Assembly (NCBI GenBank): GCA_905221605.1 | Contig: CAJNDS010002013.1 | Coordinates: forward strand, 627,877-691,876 | DNA length: 64,000 nt | Direction of reading: 5' to 3' | From: Symbiodinium natans | Taxonomy: Eukaryota > Sar > Dinophyceae > Suessiales > Symbiodiniaceae | The notes under the pieces: model-generated | The model's input: only the letters and a program-made list of their open reading frames with translations | The model's database searches: none | Told to the model about the DNA's origin: nothing | Translations under genes and position numbers: made by a program | Shown: one piece after another, positions 11,036-19,424 of the stretch | How the letters are laid out: each line of letters starts with the position of its first letter | Position numbering within the stretch: the first letter of the stretch is position 1

Positions 11036-13282
11036 TCATGAGTCTCCTAACGAGGCTCTAGAGAAGCCTGCTTGCAAGAACAACTGCTTCAACTGTTCAA
11101 GTTGTTGAACTCTCATTTCTGGTGGCTGTACATGCCGGAGAATGCTGTGTCTTTTGGAGTGATACGATGCCAGTTTTTGGGAGGAACTACCGGCACTATT
11201 GTGAAGTCGAATCTTCCAAGGTTCATCTCGAAGAAGAAGGAGGATCTTGGACTGTTGGGGGATCACATCAAACCCCAGGAATTCTTGCTCGGCATCTTGG
11301 GAATGTACATGTTCTAGTTCAACAGGACGGGCATAAAAGTCGTTCGACAGGAATTGCTTCAAGAAGGCTCGATGTTCATGCTTGACATCCAAAATGACAA
11401 GACGATTGTCTACATAACGGGTACAAAAGAGATCAGCTCCGATTCTTTGAAGATCAGCTCTATGTAGTTCCACAAACCGCTGTTCTTCCAATGACACTGT
11501 AGCGTTGGCCAGCATAGGGGAAATCTGGTTTCCTATGGTTGCTCCGCGGCGCTGTCGAAAAATACACTGCATCACGGAGAACACACTGCACTCGCAACTG
11601 AGATGACAAATAGCTCGGACATCTTGTAGATGTATCAGATAAGGTCTTTGGGCTGCTTTTCGCGGTCTGCCTCTCCAGATTCGGAGGTTTACATCTTTCT
11701 CCTTGAGGAGCACGGAGAACACAACATCAGCCAATTGTAATGCGTGACGATAACAATACCGACTGATGATGGCATCAATAGACTGCAAAATCCGATCTAC
11801 GGGAATGCTCGTGAAAAACCCAACCAAGTCTTGATTAAAACTCAATGCCTCGAAGTCTTCTGGCGCTTGATGTAGGAATGCAGAAAGCTTCTGAAGCATG
11901 ACTGGTAAGGTGTCCAATCCAAATGAGTCAGGACATACGTCACGAACTAGAAGATCGATAACGATGGCAGTAGCTTTGAACAATCGCGCGTACAGGAAAT
12001 ACTTGTAGCTGATAATGGGCCTCGCAGCTTGAAAAGACTTCTTCTGCTTGAGGAGGATATATGCAATCGGTATGGAAGGTTCACTGGCTCTGAAACCCCA
12101 TTTGTATCTAGTCAGGAGAGCCTTACGCGTGGTCATCTTCAAGAACACAGAGGCTTGAGAATACGTAAGGGGGAGTCGTTCATATACTTCAGGGTCTCCA
12201 AAAGTCTTTCTGTAGACTCGCCACACAAAAAGAGGACAAGATACATGAACATGGGCAACTGCATGATCTCGGCCATGAATGAAGAATCCATCTAGGATTT
12301 TACGAAGAAAGGTTACATCCTTGAATTTGAGGGCGTCTCGGGACTCCAGCGAATGATCATTCCATTGTGACTGTACAAACGCAGCCCAATTGTCTTTGGT
12401 GACATCGAAGAGTCCATAATGTCGTAGCCACTGTTGTACGGCTTTCCAGGTGTGATCAATATAAAATTGTCGTTTAGGGTATACCTGGGAATCAGCAGAC
12501 TGTTGCAAGATATTCTGTATTCGGCGTGACACTGCAAGAAGATGAGCCGGGGATGCAACGTGTCCATCTACAACTCGCAATTGAGGATGTTGTTGCTTCC
12601 ATTGTTCACAATGACATACAGGAGGATGGTCCCAATCCCATTGTTGTTGTAGAATGATATTGTTGTAAAGCACAGATCGAAAGGACGGAAAAGTACCTGC
12701 AATCACTGTTTGCTGGGTAAGTGAAAAAGGGATGAGGTAGTCCTTGTACTGATGAATAAGGCTCTGTATCCATCCTCGCACTGATTTGCTGAAGTCCGTA
12801 TTGGCAAGCATGGGGATCGTGAGGGGTTTGCCAAACTTTGGGACAGCTAGATTGCGAAAAGTGAGGCAACTGCGTAGGGTAGCTTTTACAGCAGTGCGAG
12901 GGGGATCATCCAATAGATTGCACATACGGTACAGGGCATACAGGTGAGCGGCGTGAAACTCGGAGCTTCTCAATCTTCGTTCCGTGTTGAATGCTGACAT
13001 ACCTCCGTGGGCTAATTTGACCAAAAGGGCCCAATTCTCTTGAGGACAGAGCCTGACTGGAATAACAACGAAGAATACCCAATGTGCGAAGTCGTCTGCG
13101 TGCCTTCCTCCATAAGCGTTTTCCAGGACAACTGTATTGACTATTGGACAAGGTCTGCTGCGCCGTACGGGTTGAAGAGGTTGGGTTGAGATTAGCGACC
13201 CAAGGCATGTTAAGGCCAGGTTTCCAGGAATGTGTGAGAGTACATTCAGCAGCCCGAACAGATACTTTGTCAGGAAATGTTC
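11036..13282 (-). CDS. Reverse transcriptase domain of Penelope-like element
   Basis: The frame is open from just after an in-frame TAG at 13283-13285 to a stop at 11036-11038. Counting from codon 13024 it is 662 residues. RT landmarks are: RPIIS and a following helix near 335-350; motif A with Asp399 in QDLVGFFTSIP; motif B GATIGNQISPMLAN at about 494-507; motif C RYVDNR with Asp539 followed by Asn540; and EFLGFD at 581-586. The FTSIP and SPMLAN signatures are typical of Penelope-like RTs, the class closest to telomerase. Asn540 replaces the second Asp of the usual YVDD; the codon at 11405-11407 is AAT, one transition from GAT. No nuclease domain follows the RT. The true start is probably upstream, since the same frame continues into the GIY-YIG and ORF2 regions. 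Confidence 0.85.
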   Translation of the reverse strand, partial: EHFLTKYLFGLLNVLSHIPGNLALTCLGSLISTQPLQPVRRSRPCPIVNTVVLENAYGGRHADDFAHWVFFVVIPVRLCPQENWALLVKLAHGGMSAFNTERRLRSSEFHAAHLYALYRMCNLLDDPPRTAVKATLRSCLTFRNLAVPKFGKPLTIPMLANTDFSKSVRGWIQSLIHQYKDYLIPFSLTQQTVIAGTFPSFRSVLYNNIILQQQWDWDHPPVCHCEQWKQQHPQLRVVDGHVASPAHLLAVSRRIQNILQQSADSQVYPKRQFYIDHTWKAVQQWLRHYGLFDVTKDNWAAFVQSQWNDHSLESRDALKFKDVTFLRKILDGFFIHGRDHAVAHVHVSCPLFVWRVYRKTFGDPEVYERLPLTYSQASVFLKMTTRKALLTRYKWGFRASEPSIPIAYILLKQKKSFQAARPIISYKYFLYARLFKATAIVIDLLVRDVCPDSFGLDTLPVMLQKLSAFLHQAPEDFEALSFNQDLVGFFTSIPVDRILQSIDAIISRYCYRHALQLADVVFSVLLKEKDVNLRIWRGRPRKAAQRPYLIHLQDVRAICHLSCECSVFSVMQCIFRQRRGATIGNQISPMLANATVSLEEQRFVELHRADLQRIGADLFCTRYVDNRLVILDVKHEHRAFLKQFLSNDFYARPVELEHVHSQDAEQEFLGFDVIPQQSKILLLLRDEPWKIRLHNSAGSSSQKLASYHSKRHSILRHVQPPEMRVQQLEQLKQLFLQAGFSRASLGDS

Positions 13283-13774
13283 CTAGTCAAACAGGTCGGC
13301 ATGGTTGTGAAAGTAGTGAACCATGATTTCCGTGTTAGTAAACTGTCCTTGTTGTAGAAGTCGGAGCTTGCGAATACGAGCATCATGTCGTTGATGAACT
13401 GTTTTAGTGGTGGATCCCACATAAAACTTCTTCGCATCAAGCAGGCTTCCGGTTTTTGTCCACTGTCTGCGCTGAAGTGCAGGTAGAACCACTACGTAGG
13501 TGGAACATGGAGTTGACATCATGTCTGCAATCTGTACCAAGGTCTTACCAACAAAATGACTGGTCCTTCTTCTCCAGGTGCGAATGGTGCACGAAACTCC
13601 AGGATGCGAATGTAGTGCCGTTGCACACAAGAAGACTTGTAGAACACGAGTACAAAATCTGAATCCTATAAGCTCATCAGAATGGAAACAGCAAGCATGA
13701 ATAACGGCTAAGGCCGAAAGGAGAAGTCTCAAAATGTTCCAGTCGCAGGACTCTTGGCACGAAATGACGCCTAG
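13283..13774 (-). CDS. GIY-YIG endonuclease-like domain of the element
   Basis: The frame is open from the ORF2 stop (TGA, 13775-13777) to a TAG at 13283-13285. Numbering from the first usable start at 13732, TYVVV at 78-82 corresponds to the GIY strand and FYVGST at 103-108 to the YIG strand. Arg115 in HQRHDARIRKL fits the catalytic Arg of the following helix, and Glu135 may be the metal ligand. It is in the same frame as ORF2 before it and the RT after it, so the element probably encoded one polyprotein. In most Penelope elements this nuclease follows the RT; here it precedes it. The nuclease would nick target DNA to prime reverse transcription. Confidence 0.65.
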   Translation of the reverse strand, partial: LGVISCQESCDWNILRLLLSALAVIHACCFHSDELIGFRFCTRVLQVFLCATALHSHPGVSCTIRTWRRRTSHFVGKTLVQIADMMSTPCSTYVVVLPALQRRQWTKTGSLLDAKKFYVGSTTKTVHQRHDARIRKLRLLQQGQFTNTEIMVHYFHNHADLFD

Positions 13775-14932
13775 TCAGATCTCTGCTACGAAAGTCGCAG
13801 CTGTCAAGATGCGAATGAGCTCAGGCGCTTTGATCTTTACAGCGAGACTGACAGGCAGTCCCAACTGAGCACACTTGTCACGAAGTGCTTGAAACGTAGC
13901 ATCATCAATCGTGTTGCTGATCTTGTCTGCAAACGAAATCGCGGCATCCAACTGTTCGGCCTTGCCTTTGTCTTTGCCTTTGAGGCTCTTGAGCCAATTT
14001 TCAATGGCTGTCTTGGTAACTGAGGAAAGGCTGGCCTGGGCAAAAACACGATCTTTGGGGATGTTGGAAGGGTCAACAGCTTGTCGAGCAATGACTGCAG
14101 GATCAAATTGTGGAGCTGACGAAGAAACAATTGGCAAAGCGGTCTTCTGCTTCAAACGGACACGCTTCTCGGAAGGAGATGGTTCGGGCTCTTCCAAACC
14201 TCGCTTGGCGTTCTTAGCTTTCTCCATCTGGAGCTGTTCTTCCAGTTGGGCAATCTTCTGAAGATCGCTGGGCTGACTGTTTGAAGAGACAACAAATTGT
14301 TGGAGCTGCTGCACAAGAAACTTGGCTAACGCTTGGGCCTTGATGGCTTTGTGCTCATCAGAGTTTGAGGAAGCATTGGGGCAAGCTTCAGGGTGCAAAC
14401 GAGCAAACTGAGTGGACAACTCATCTATGTCCCACTTATTCTCTCGCAAATGGGTGAGAATGCTAGACGAAAAAACACGTTCGTTGACCTTTCGCGCAAC
14501 AACGAGTGAAACATACTGGCCATGCGAAAGCGCTCTCAAGTGATAGTTGTTCCAACCTCGCCAAAGCAGATCTACAAGTCGAATGCTGTCCATCTCTTTT
14601 CCGGCCAACTGGTATTTGGTAGACCAAGATGTTGGAGCAATTCGGCGTAACATGGTCTTACCATACACTTCCCGACTGTCAAGATGAGTTTTGGTACTCT
14701 TGAAGTCATCAGGTAGCCCATGAATCACTGGGAAGCCTGTAGGGGAACTGAAGTCTCGACCAGGCTCACGATGGACATTGGACTTAGTTGGGGTCGAACT
14801 CCACGAACTATCTTGCATGTTCCAACCCCCTGATTGCCATTGCGAACGATCCCAATCTCGAGAAGGCTGCCATTGGTCCCAAGATTTCCACGACATGATG
14901 AGGCTAGGCTGGAAAAATGCGGCTGGAACCAA
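13775..14932 (-). CDS. ORF2, W-rich and coiled-coil protein of the element
   Basis: 385 codons. The N-terminus is rich in Trp, Ser and Gln (WDQWQPSRDWDRSQWQ near 18-33). A charged coiled-coil segment (LQKIAQLEEQLQMEKAKNAK) lies at about 224-243, followed by a basic stretch SEKRVRLKQK that could be a nuclear localisation signal. I recognise no catalytic domain. It is probably a nucleic-acid-binding or multimerising accessory region, like Gag or ORF1 products of other retroelements. Its TGA stop is in frame with the GIY-YIG domain downstream. The frame extends to 14952 in another phase, so the start is not certain. Confidence 0.6.
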   Translation of the reverse strand: MVPAAFFQPSLIMSWKSWDQWQPSRDWDRSQWQSGGWNMQDSSWSSTPTKSNVHREPGRDFSSPTGFPVIHGLPDDFKSTKTHLDSREVYGKTMLRRIAPTSWSTKYQLAGKEMDSIRLVDLLWRGWNNYHLRALSHGQYVSLVVARKVNERVFSSSILTHLRENKWDIDELSTQFARLHPEACPNASSNSDEHKAIKAQALAKFLVQQLQQFVVSSNSQPSDLQKIAQLEEQLQMEKAKNAKRGLEEPEPSPSEKRVRLKQKTALPIVSSSAPQFDPAVIARQAVDPSNIPKDRVFAQASLSSVTKTAIENWLKSLKGKDKGKAEQLDAAISFADKISNTIDDATFQALRDKCAQLGLPVSLAVKIKAPELIRILTAATFVAEI

Positions 14933-15054
14933 ACTGCTTCAAGAGTGCACATGGCTGCTATTTAGATATCAAAACACACGGAGGTGCAAGTTGGGTACTC
15001 CCGGGGTCTATGACTCTATGACGGTCACCACAAGACATAACAGAAGCAACAAAA

Positions 15055-15090
15055 GAAAGAAAACGATGCGGGCGCGCATCGTTTTCTTTC
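15055..15090. repeat. Perfect 16-bp inverted repeat (hairpin) between element ORFs
   Basis: The arms GAAAGAAAACGATGCG (15055-15070) and its exact complement (15075-15090) are separated by GGCG. In RNA this forms a strong stem with a four-base loop. It lies between the ORF1-phase frames and ORF2, where it could be a terminator, a translation-control structure or a packaging signal. No run of T follows on either strand that would suggest a bacterial-type terminator. Confidence 0.85.
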
Positions 15091-15116
15091 CTTTGCTGTT
15101 TACACAAGAAGGAGTC

Positions 15117-15329
15117 TCAACCTTCAGCCGCTCTACAACTGGTTTTCTGAGGATCTAGCGCGCGGCGACGCTTTACTGTTGCAGCAGAAGGGGTGAGACA
15201 TGGAGGCCTAGTCACTTGCTTTGGGGCAGGTGCTGTTGTTTTGTGAGGATGAGAACTGCTCCTCGAACTAGACTGTGGAGGTGCTTTGATCGAGGACTTC
15301 TGCTCAATCGGTTCTTGCTGGAAAAACAT
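15117..15329 (-). CDS. Small basic, Ser/Pro-rich frame in ORF1 phase
   Basis: A 70-codon frame in the same phase as ORF1, separated from it by about 250 bp containing stops. Composition is Ser/Pro/Lys-rich (SSSRSSSHPHKTTAPAPK near 20-37) with a basic VKRRRALDP. It may be a decayed continuation of ORF1 or non-coding. No family recognised. Confidence 0.3.
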   Translation of the reverse strand: MFFQQEPIEQKSSIKAPPQSSSRSSSHPHKTTAPAPKQVTRPPCLTPSAATVKRRRALDPQKTSCRAAEG

Positions 15330-15581
15330 GGGGCCCCTGCAGAACGTCGCCTAGCTTTTGGGAATAGAAGCTTGCTATGAGACTCTTCAATAAGTTGACG
15401 CTACATGTCTTCTTTGCTGACTTCAGTGACTTCATCATTCTCTTCCACGGTAGAGCGCGTGGCGGGGTCTAAATGTAAACCGAATAAGAAGAGGCCTAAA
15501 CGTAGAACGAAATTTGTAAGCACTACATAGAATTAGTCACTGTCGGTGAGTGCAGAAACAGATATGGTGAACAGGTCAATT

Positions 15582-16892
15582 TCACATCGAGCTGCTGTCA
15601 TCTGCTTTGTGGGTGAGACAAATGAACTGGATGGACGCTAAGTCGCATCTGAAACACCATCGACGATCTGTTGATTTGGATTTAACGATGCCGGACCTGG
15701 TGCAAATGAATTCCTCAAGCCAGGTACTGGATCTATCGGGAAGCACGTGGTTCCCTCTCAAAATCCCACCAACTGAAATCCCATAGGCGTTTTTGGGATG
15801 AGCATGACATTTGATTGCTAGTTGAGTTGCACATTGCCAAGGGTCGCCATCGCATTGTTGCCCACGGCCAAAGAAACCAGTCAAAGGCAGGTTAGGATCC
15901 AGCTGTATGCCATCACTAGTGGTGGGGAGTACCACACCGCAACGAAGAACACCTAGAACGGTATCCAATCCGCAAACATGGCACCAGGCAAAATTGTGAC
16001 CAGTCAATGCTTCTTCTAGCGGGCCTGGAAAATTCTTTGTTCTTAGGAACCACATGTTGACACCATTCACATGAAAGCATCGAGCATGATCTACAAAGTC
16101 GTAGATCTGCAATCTATTGACAATGACTGCGTTGAGGAACACTGCCAAAGTCTGCTGATTCATCTTGGTAATCGGGCCGTTTTGTTGCAACAGATGAAAG
16201 AGACAGTCCCGCTGAACTCTGAAATTCTCCAACGTAACGTCATTGACCAGTCGATAAAGCGGCTCAATCCACTTTCTGCGCAGGACAATGGTCTTAACCT
16301 GGTCGAAAGGAACAGAAACCCAAATGGATGACGTCGGCTTGGTAGGAATCGTGCCCATCAAAGGTGCAGGACGCTCTACAGGCCATTGTTGTGCTTGGTT
16401 GATCTCATAGAACATGTCCGTGTACTGGCCTATTGCTGAGGTATCTCCAGGAAAAGGAATACGATTTTGCACCAGTTGCACTATGCTAAAAGCATCTGGG
16501 TGGGAAAAATCTGACGTCAGCGTCGGCCTTTGCGTACTCAAAGGTACTGATGGTCGTACGGGTGCCGGAGGATTGTCTTGTATCGCAGCGAGACTATTGG
16601 GAAATCTGCCAGGTACCATGTTAATTGGGTATTCTTGTCTGACAGGATACGACGAAGAACTGCTTGCCATAGGATTGTTCCAAGTGCCCGGGCGGTTCCA
16701 AGTACCAGGAGGCATACCCATTGAGAATGCATCAAGAACATTGGCCGTTCGTTTAGGGCTAGAACTGGAGCTACTGGATGACGAAGTTCTGCGTCTTCTT
16801 GTACGATGTCTTGTGCAGTCTCTTCTGCGGTGCCTGCTTCTGGATCGATGTCGTCCAGATAGGTGCACATGAATGTGTAAACGACGGTCCAT
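15582..16892 (-). CDS. ORF1 of the element, RS-rich N-terminus and Cys/His-rich C-terminus
   Basis: 436 codons. The first 35 residues are Arg/Ser/His-rich (GRHRSRSRHRRRDCTRHRT) followed by nine consecutive Ser, resembling SR-type RNA-binding tails. The middle is Pro-rich. The last third holds scattered Cys and His pairs (CHVCG near 305, CATQLAIKCHAH near 360, CFRC near 417), possibly zinc-binding. No catalytic motif is recognised. By position (first ORF of the element) it is a candidate nucleic-acid-binding protein. Its phase differs from ORF2, so the two would need separate translation or splicing. Confidence 0.6.
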   Translation of the reverse strand: MDRRLHIHVHLSGRHRSRSRHRRRDCTRHRTRRRRTSSSSSSSSSPKRTANVLDAFSMGMPPGTWNRPGTWNNPMASSSSSYPVRQEYPINMVPGRFPNSLAAIQDNPPAPVRPSVPLSTQRPTLTSDFSHPDAFSIVQLVQNRIPFPGDTSAIGQYTDMFYEINQAQQWPVERPAPLMGTIPTKPTSSIWVSVPFDQVKTIVLRRKWIEPLYRLVNDVTLENFRVQRDCLFHLLQQNGPITKMNQQTLAVFLNAVIVNRLQIYDFVDHARCFHVNGVNMWFLRTKNFPGPLEEALTGHNFAWCHVCGLDTVLGVLRCGVVLPTTSDGIQLDPNLPLTGFFGRGQQCDGDPWQCATQLAIKCHAHPKNAYGISVGGILRGNHVLPDRSSTWLEEFICTRSGIVKSKSTDRRWCFRCDLASIQFICLTHKADDSSSM

Positions 16893-17092
16893 TGCTGCAA
16901 ATGTGTACGTACTAACTTGGGTGAACTCACGGCATGATATTACAGTATACCGTCCAGTGACTTAGGTTGTATTCAGAGGGATGTGATGTCGTTCAATGTC
17001 GTCCTGCGACTCAGGGTGCATTCAGAAGGACGCTCAAGATAAAGTCATGTAAGCTGTTCGACTAATCTCAATGTGATGACATCATCTTCAAA

Positions 17093-17540
17093 TTGGGTAC
17101 GTCATATGTCAAAACTCTAGAGGATGGTCTGAGGCTGAAGGTCTTTTCGTATCTGGGAGGTCTTGAGCCCTGGAAATCTGCTTCAGCATGCATTCAGAGC
17201 TTGAATTCTCTCACGCAGGCCGTGAGTCCGACAGCGCTTTGGCAGAATTACTGTCGGGAATCACACACATACCCAGTCGAAGCTGGTTGGGAAAATTCCT
17301 CGAAGTTCGCAGGTACGCCATTGCACGTCTGCAATGGTATCACAAGAGATATGCAGCGTCTTCATTGGGTGCTGACTGCAAATCTCTCCAGCACCCCCCT
17401 GCTTGACATAACATCTCGGCTTTCTTTTGGGGAATCAGATAAATCAGATCACTTCAGTGCGACGAATCAATGCACAGCTTTCAGGAGGATCAATGAGTGT
17501 TCAGCCATAACTTCACATCTTAGATACAGATGGTCCACAC
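17093..17540 (+). CDS. F-box-like reading frame, partial
   Basis: Plus-strand frame opposite the 5' end of the retroelement. Residues encoded at 17117-17254 fit the F-box pattern: LEDGLRLKVFSYL, then a Cys about 20 residues on, then ALWQNYC. F-box domains bind Skp1 in SCF ubiquitin ligases. The frame continues without a stop through the whole 273-bp repeat (17268-17540) and into the CA microsatellite, where it is meaningless. The start is uncertain: no ATG fits well and the exon may begin at a splice acceptor. It may be a host gene fragment trapped beside or by the retroelement. Confidence 0.5.
17268..17540. repeat. 273-bp direct repeat, right copy
   Basis: Near-identical to 10297-10569. It is preceded by GGGAATCACACA and followed by a long CA-rich microsatellite, so both copies sit between CACACA boundaries. 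It acts as the upstream terminal repeat for the minus-strand element. Confidence 0.95.
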
Positions 17541-17812
17541 ACACAACACACAACACACAACACACAACACACAACACACAACACACAACACACAACACAC
17601 AACACACAACACACAACACACAACACACAACACACAACACACAACACACAACACACAACACACAACACACAACACACCCACAACACACAACACACAACAC
17701 ACAACCCACAACCCACAACGCACAACGCACAACGCAGAACGCACAACGCACAACGCACAACGCACAACGCACAACACACAACACACAACACACAACACAC
17801 AACACACACAAC

Positions 17813-17865
<53 letters not shown>

Positions 17866-18016
17866 CAACACCAACACACACACACACACAACACCAACAC
17901 CAACACCAACACCAACACCAACACCAACACCAACACCAACACCAACACCAACACCAACACCAACACCAACACCAACACCAACACCAACACCAACACCAAC
18001 ACCAACACCAACACAC
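17541..18016. repeat. ACACAAC, CA and AACACC microsatellites
   Basis: A heptamer ACACAAC array with variants (about 17541-17820), a (CA)n part with AAACAC interruptions, then a hexamer AACACC array (about 17870-18012). Frames of 180-210 codons read across it in several phases are artefacts. Confidence 0.97.
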
Positions 18017-18611
18017 ACACAAAAACAAAAAGGGAAACAAAGGAGAAGGTTTTAATGCAATCGCCACAAGCTGATCCAACCAACCAGAGTCAACAACAAC
18101 TAAGCCACCTTGCACTCTCATTCCACCACAAAGCTCGAAGACCCAAGAGCACCGGATGTGCTAAGGAAGAGTGAACGACAACAAAATTCCAAGATGTACG
18201 AGCCTATCCACGAAATCGAACAGTAGTGGGGTCAAGGTGGCTCAGGGAGGTTTAAGGCAGGGGCTTCTTCACTTGGAATGGATGTTGTTTTTTGGCGACT
18301 TGCAATCCTATGTATATGTATATGTATATTATTACTAGTATTCTTATTATTATTCTTATAATTATTCTCATTCTCATTCTTATTATGATTATATAATTTT
18401 ATATAGAAAAGGCATTAGCTACGTATTAGGTTCCTGTCAGTCGATGTTGATGCTGGACAGGACTCACAAGTACAGGTTGGATGAGTTAAAGCTAACCAGC
18501 AACCCTCGCACGCCCGAAGGCATCATGGAACCTGTCAAGAGCAAAGGGTTTAGGGTTTAGCGTTTAGGCTTTAGGGTTTAGGGTTTAGGGTGCTACAGCA
18601 GCCACTTAATA

Positions 18612-18712
18612 TGAGGGCCTGAATAATTAGAGTAGGGTTTTATGGGGTTATTATAGGATAAAAACAAAGGGACCATAAGGCAATATGACTAGTAATTCTT
18701 CCGACCCCTATA
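18612..18712 (+). repeat. Short element, family H, copy 1
   Basis: It starts GGGCCTGAATAATTAGAGTA and ends TTCTTCCGACCCCTA, with AGGGACCATAAGG inside. Other copies are at 19303-19424, 21849-21964 and 44389-44522. The copy at 21849 has a TTTAGGG array where this one has GTTTTATGGGG. Confidence 0.7.
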
Positions 18713-18772
18713 TTACCTCAAGGAAAGACGCCAGACACACCCCTAGCCACAAAACCTCAATCTGGCAATCAG

Positions 18773-18881
18773 CCCAAAGGGTCCTAAGTACCTATATGGG
18801 GGACACTTACCCAAACCATAATAGTAATTCCTACTATAGAAACCCTACTTTCTACTTTATAGGTACTTCGGACCCTTTGGG
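18773..18881 (+). mobile_element. Introner-like element, family A, copy 1
   Basis: Terminal inverted repeats of about 24 bp: CCCAAAGGGTCCTAAGTACC at the left, complement at the right. The 60-bp core (GGGGGACACTTAC to CCTACTTTCTACT) is nearly identical to the copy at 47115-47223. Confidence 0.9.
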
Positions 18882-19302
18882 CAGGCTCAGCCGATCACTT
18901 CTCGGGATGGTAGAACTGCGGAGATACCTTGAGTGCCACGGAGGCAAGTCGGGTTAGGGTTTAGGGTTTAGGGTTTCGGGTTTAGGGTTTAGGGTTTAGG
19001 GTTTAGGATTTAGGGTTTAGGGTTTAGGCTTCAGGGTTTCGGGTTAAGACTTAGTAGGGTTCAGGGCTTAGGGTTTGGGGTTTGGGGTTTCTATGAGTGC
19101 CTGAATTTCTGAACCCTAAACCGGGCTTAGGGTTTTTAAGGTTCAGGGTGTAGGGGTCTAGGGGCTTTCGGGTTTCGGGTTTGGGGTTTAGGGCTTGTTC
19201 CAAAACCCCAAACCCTAGAACTGAAGGGCTTAGAGGTCTGAACGGACCCTGGGATTTCGTCGCCTTGAGTGCCCTTTAGGAAGATAGTTCCGTCAACCCT
19301 AA

Positions 19303-19424
19303 AATAAGGGCCTTAAGAATTAGAATAGGGATGTGGGGGGGGGGGGGGGTTGTTAAAGTATCGTTACACTTATAAAGGGACCATAGGTGAATACTATTAG
19401 CAATTATGTCGACCCCTATGTTAA
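19303..19424 (+). repeat. Short element, family H, copy 2
   Basis: GGGCCTTAAGAATTAGAATA at the left and TATGTCGACCCCTATG at the right match copy 1, with a G run inside. Confidence 0.65.

Larger units (their letters stand above)
10297..17540 (-). mobile_element. Penelope-like retroelement with upstream GIY-YIG domain
   Basis: A minus-strand element bounded by two direct repeats (10297-10569 and 17268-17540). In its own 5' to 3' order it carries ORF1 (16892-15582), a small in-phase frame (15329-15117), then one reading frame running from 14932 to 11036 that is broken by only two stop codons. That frame holds a coiled-coil ORF2, a GIY-YIG nuclease-like domain and a reverse transcriptase. The RT motifs (DLVGFFTSIP, GNQISPMLAN, RYVDNR, EFLGFD) fit the Penelope-like class better than LTR or non-LTR elements. 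No integrase, protease or RNase H motif was recognised. Penelope-like elements often have direct terminal repeats, and a GIY-YIG domain placed before the RT is known in the Chlamys-type group. Two internal stops and a changed RT catalytic residue suggest this copy is not active. Confidence 0.8.

Noticed and set aside
10297-17540. Classification as an LTR retrotransposon because of the direct repeats
   Set aside because: No protease, RNase H or integrase, no TG...CA repeat ends, and the RT motifs and GIY-YIG domain are of Penelope type.
17467-18174. Reading frames of 183-214 codons rich in Thr/His, Val/Cys or Asn/Thr
   Set aside because: They come from ACACAAC and AACACC tandem repeats, open in all phases because the units contain no stop.
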